Source: Streptomyces sp. CB01635 (GTDB lineage Bacteria; Actinomycetota; Actinomycetes; Streptomycetales; Streptomycetaceae). From it: a DNA stretch of 64,000 nt. This document shows positions 61,524-64,000 of the stretch, piece by piece; within the stretch, counting starts at the first letter, position 1, and each line of letters opens with the position of its first letter. The notes under the pieces were generated by a model. The model did no database searches and was not told the DNA's origin. It was given only the letters and a program-made list of their open reading frames with translations. The DNA is taken from positions 372,001 to 436,000 of the forward strand of contig NZ_NNBL01000002.1 of assembly GCF_002803065.1 (NCBI RefSeq). The letters are read 5' to 3'. A program made the position numbers and the translations under genes.

Positions 61524-62771
61524 CTATGACGCCAGCAGGGTCTCGTCGCGGGTCGGCCGTGGCGACGGCGGCTGTTCGCTCAGGTGCGGCTCCGTGACCG
61601 TCCGGCGCCACAGGCGCCGTGCGGCGGTCAGTGACGCGGTGACCAGCAGGCCGTTGCGTACGAGGATCAGGGCGAGGCCGAGTTCGTCGCCGCCCACGAC
61701 GTGTGCGAACCCGAGCGGGAACTCCAGGAACGTCACGAGGGACGCCGCCAGGACCAGGCAGGCGGGCGGCGTCATCCGGCTCGCGGAGAACAGCGTCGAC
61801 ACCGCGGCCAGGCCGGTCAGCCACAGCATGTACTGAGGGCTGATCACCCGGCTCGTCGTCGTGAACAGCAGCACCGCTACGAACGCCGCGTCCGCGAGCG
61901 TGCCCGGCGCCCAGGCCCGCGCCCGCAGCCGCCACATCAGGAGCCAGCCGAACGCGAGCAGCGTCAGCCCTTGTGCGACCACGCTCACGACGTCCACGTA
62001 GGGGCCGAGGAACTCCATCGAGCCGTAGTGCAGTCCGACGTAACCCGGCCAGCCGAACTGTCGCGCCACATGGAACACCAGCGCGCCGAGCGACTCGACC
62101 TCCGTGCCGCGGTCGCGCTGGGAGGTGACGAAGTCGAGCGCGCCCGGCATCGCCGCCGAGAAGGCGACGACCAGGGCGCCGGCCGTGAGGGCCGCGCTGC
62201 CCCAGGAGACCCGCGTGACGCGCCCGCGGCGGGTCCCGAGCAGCAGGAGCACGGGCCACACCTTCAGCAGCGTGCCGAGCCCCGTGAGCACCCCCATGAC
62301 GCGCGGATGCCGGGCCCCGGCCAGCAGCGCCGCCACCGCGACCGCAGTGACCATGACGTCGTAGCGCGCATACGCGGTCGGACCGAGCAGTGGCACGCCC
62401 GCCACCCACACCCACGCCCCGCGCCACGACCTGCCGGGCCGCCCGCCCGCGTACACGAGGAGTCCGAAGGTGATCGCATCGGCGACGAGGGCGAGCACGA
62501 AGAACGCGGTGGCGTAGGACAGGAACGGCAGGAGGCCGGGGGAGAGGATCGCGCCCGCGGCGGCGGGCGGGTACTGCCAGGTGACGTCGTCCAGCGGGAA
62601 CGTGCCCGTGCGCAGGACCCCGTACCAGTTGCGGTAGATGACGGAGACGTCGGTCGTCACGTCCGGCCCCGGGACCGTGATCACCTTCAGGACGCACAGG
62701 AGGAGCAGCGCCCGGGTCGCGGCCCACACCAGCACCGCACGGGCCGGGATTCTCGGCATCATTCGGGCCAT
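61524..62771 (-). CDS. GT-C-type membrane glycosyltransferase (GT87-like)
   Basis: 415 residues with about 10-12 membrane helices. VPGPDVTTDVSVIYRNWYGVL, with an early acidic residue, followed by GTFPLDDVTWQYPPAAA, are typical of polyprenol-phosphate-sugar-dependent mannosyl- or arabinosyl-transferases. RYDVMVTAVAVAALL and KVWPVLLLL are membrane motifs of the family. It is divergent from a PIM-type mannosyltransferase, so both may act in lipomannan-like glycolipid synthesis. No ribosome site is seen; ATG 62762 is an alternative start. Confidence 0.9.
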   Translation of the reverse strand: MARMMPRIPARAVLVWAATRALLLLCVLKVITVPGPDVTTDVSVIYRNWYGVLRTGTFPLDDVTWQYPPAAAGAILSPGLLPFLSYATAFFVLALVADAITFGLLVYAGGRPGRSWRGAWVWVAGVPLLGPTAYARYDVMVTAVAVAALLAGARHPRVMGVLTGLGTLLKVWPVLLLLGTRRGRVTRVSWGSAALTAGALVVAFSAAMPGALDFVTSQRDRGTEVESLGALVFHVARQFGWPGYVGLHYGSMEFLGPYVDVVSVVAQGLTLLAFGWLLMWRLRARAWAPGTLADAAFVAVLLFTTTSRVISPQYMLWLTGLAAVSTLFSASRMTPPACLVLAASLVTFLEFPLGFAHVVGGDELGLALILVRNGLLVTASLTAARRLWRRTVTEPHLSEQPPSPRPTRDETLLAS

Positions 62772-62840
62772 GATGCCCGGCAGAACTGTGCAGGGGCCAT
62801 GAAGAACGACCCACCGGCGCGTTAGGTACTGTCGGCGACG

Positions 62841-63983
62841 ATGCACAAGACCCTGATCGTGACCAACGACTTCCCGCCCAGGCCCGGTGGCATCCAGGCC
62901 TTCCTGCACAACATGGCGCTCCGCCTGGACCCCGAGCAGCTCGTCGTCTACGCCTCCACCTGGAAGCGCACCCGCGACGGCGTCGAGGCGACCGCCGCCT
63001 TCGACGCCGAGCAGCCGTTCACCGTCGTCCGCGACCGTACGACGATGCTGCTGCCCACGCCCCGCGTCACCCGGCGCGCGGTGGGCCTGCTCCGGGAGCA
63101 CGGCTGTACGTCGGTGTGGTTCGGCGCGGCCGCCCCGCTCGGCCTGATGGCACCGGCGCTGCGCAAGGCCGGCGCCCAGCGCCTGGTGGCCACCACACAC
63201 GGGCACGAGGCCGGCTGGGCGCAACTGCCCGCGTCCCGCCAACTCCTGCGCCGCATCGGTGAGTCGACGGACACGATCACGTATCTCGGCGAGTACACGC
63301 GGTCGCGGATCGCCGCCGCGCTGACGCCCGCCGCGGCGGGGCGGATGGTGCAGCTGCCGCCGGGCGTGGACGAGAAGACGTTCCACCCCGGCTCCGGCGG
63401 CGACCTCGTGCGGGCGCGGCTCGGACTGACGGACCGGCCCGTCGTCGTGTGCGTCTCGCGGCTCGTGCCGCGCAAGGGGCAGGACACGCTGATCCTCGCG
63501 ATGCCGCGGATCCTGGCGGCCGTCCCGGACGCGGTACTGCTCGTCGTGGGCGGTGGCCCGTACGAGAAGGAGCTGCGCAAGCTCGCAGCGGAGACGGGTG
63601 TCACCGACTCGGTGCGCTTCACGGGGGCCGTGCCGTGGTCGGAGCTGCCCGCGCACTACGGGGCGGGCGACGTGTTCGCCATGCCGTGCCGGACCCGGCG
63701 CGGCGGCCTCGACGTCGAGGGCCTCGGCATCGTCTACCTGGAGGCGTCGGCTACGGGCCTGCCGGTCGTGGCGGGCGACTCCGGCGGGGCGCCGGACGCG
63801 GTGCTCGACGGGGAGACGGGCTGGGTCGTCAGGGGAGGTTCGGCGGAGGAGTCCGCGGACCGGATCGTGGCGCTGCTCGGCGACGCGGAGTTGCGGCGGC
63901 GCATGGGGGAGCGGGGGCGTGAGTGGGTCGAGGAGCGGTGGCGGTGGGATCTGCTGGCGGAGAAGCTGCGCGGACTGCTGTAA
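62841..63983 (+). CDS. GT4 glycosyltransferase (PimB-like)
   Basis: 380 residues. TNDFPPRPGGIQAFLHNMA (residues 8-26) is the N-terminal acceptor loop; VCVSRLVPRKGQDTLI and DVEGLGIVYLEASATGLPV (nucleotide-sugar binding ExxGIV) are the GT4 C-domain. The closest role I know is PimB', which adds the second mannose to phosphatidylinositol from GDP-mannose; Streptomyces has phosphatidylinositol mannosides. This is a family inference. Divergent GT87 gene supports envelope glycolipid work. Confidence 0.92.
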   Translation: MHKTLIVTNDFPPRPGGIQAFLHNMALRLDPEQLVVYASTWKRTRDGVEATAAFDAEQPFTVVRDRTTMLLPTPRVTRRAVGLLREHGCTSVWFGAAAPLGLMAPALRKAGAQRLVATTHGHEAGWAQLPASRQLLRRIGESTDTITYLGEYTRSRIAAALTPAAAGRMVQLPPGVDEKTFHPGSGGDLVRARLGLTDRPVVVCVSRLVPRKGQDTLILAMPRILAAVPDAVLLVVGGGPYEKELRKLAAETGVTDSVRFTGAVPWSELPAHYGAGDVFAMPCRTRRGGLDVEGLGIVYLEASATGLPVVAGDSGGAPDAVLDGETGWVVRGGSAEESADRIVALLGDAELRRRMGERGREWVEERWRWDLLAEKLRGLL

Positions 63984-64000
63984 CGCCGAACGCCGAACGC

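Noticed and set aside
1..64000. Mobile elements, CRISPR arrays, tRNA or rRNA genes
   Set aside because: No transposase, integrase, spaced repeats or cloverleaf-like gene was recognised by eye in either strand.

Overview
The window is a typical stretch of Streptomyces core chromosome. It has very high G+C with strong G/C bias at third codon positions, many GTG starts, GGAGG-type ribosome sites alternating with likely leaderless starts, and long perfect GC-rich hairpin terminators. I recall the same gene order (pyruvate dehydrogenase, cobalamin genes, psp, nadA, ctaCDF, ctaE-qcrCAB, trpD, NlpC/P60) from the SCO2190-SCO2130 part of the S. coelicolor map; that is memory, not a search. I saw no IS element, prophage, CRISPR array, tRNA or rRNA gene.

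Layout. 1-8.9 kb: accessory metabolic and regulatory genes (FAD oxidoreductase cut by the left edge, PGRP amidase, SDR with divergent TetR regulator, SpoIIE-type phosphatase, GNAT acetyltransferase, epimerase, DUF4240, WYL regulator, VOC protein). 8.9-17.8 kb, all minus strand: pyruvate/2-oxo acid dehydrogenase genes (aceE, FCD-type GntR regulator, two-lipoyl E2, lpd) and pepA. 17.9-25.7 kb: cobalamin late steps cobS, cobT and a fused cobU, interleaved with an MprF-like lysyl-phosphatidylglycerol synthase, a coupled rhomboid-like membrane protein and a methyltransferase. 25.8-35.6 kb: envelope stress genes: HtrA-like lipoprotein protease, methyltransferase, DUF3043, PspA-PspAA, a two-component pair and an AcrB/SwrC-type RND pump. 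35.6-41.8 kb: nadA, an ErpA/HesB Fe-S protein, an anchored secreted protein, a PfkB kinase and a cysteine desulfurase-TusA fusion. 42.2-51.5 kb: the aerobic respiratory supercomplex genes ctaC-ctaD-ctaF and ctaE-qcrC-qcrA-qcrB, separated by an L,D-transpeptidase and a degenerate receiver-domain protein. 51.7-64 kb: trpD, a SAM-IV riboswitch leading to a class V desulfurase-like enzyme, a stand-alone RAM domain, rhomboid protease, a NYN-domain protein, two NlpC/P60 hydrolases, a lipoprotein metallopeptidase and two glycosyltransferases.

How it works together. AceE, E2 and Lpd feed acetyl-CoA and NADH to the TCA cycle and respiration; QcrCAB and CtaCDEF carry electrons to oxygen. NadA, ErpA and the desulfurase-TusA protein form an NAD/Fe-S/sulfur group. 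PspA, HtrA, the lipid-modifying enzyme, rhomboids, transpeptidase, NlpC hydrolases and PIM-type glycosyltransferases maintain the envelope.

The most notable signals are regulatory: a perfect operator-like palindrome across the predicted aceE promoter, a 21-nt palindrome enclosing the ctaE start codon, repeated CGTC-N5-GACG sites between nadA and erpA, a SAM-IV riboswitch followed by a six-codon reading frame with an ideal ribosome site, a likely CTG start in a CTGA overlap, and several genes whose -10 box lies 6-8 nt before the start codon.
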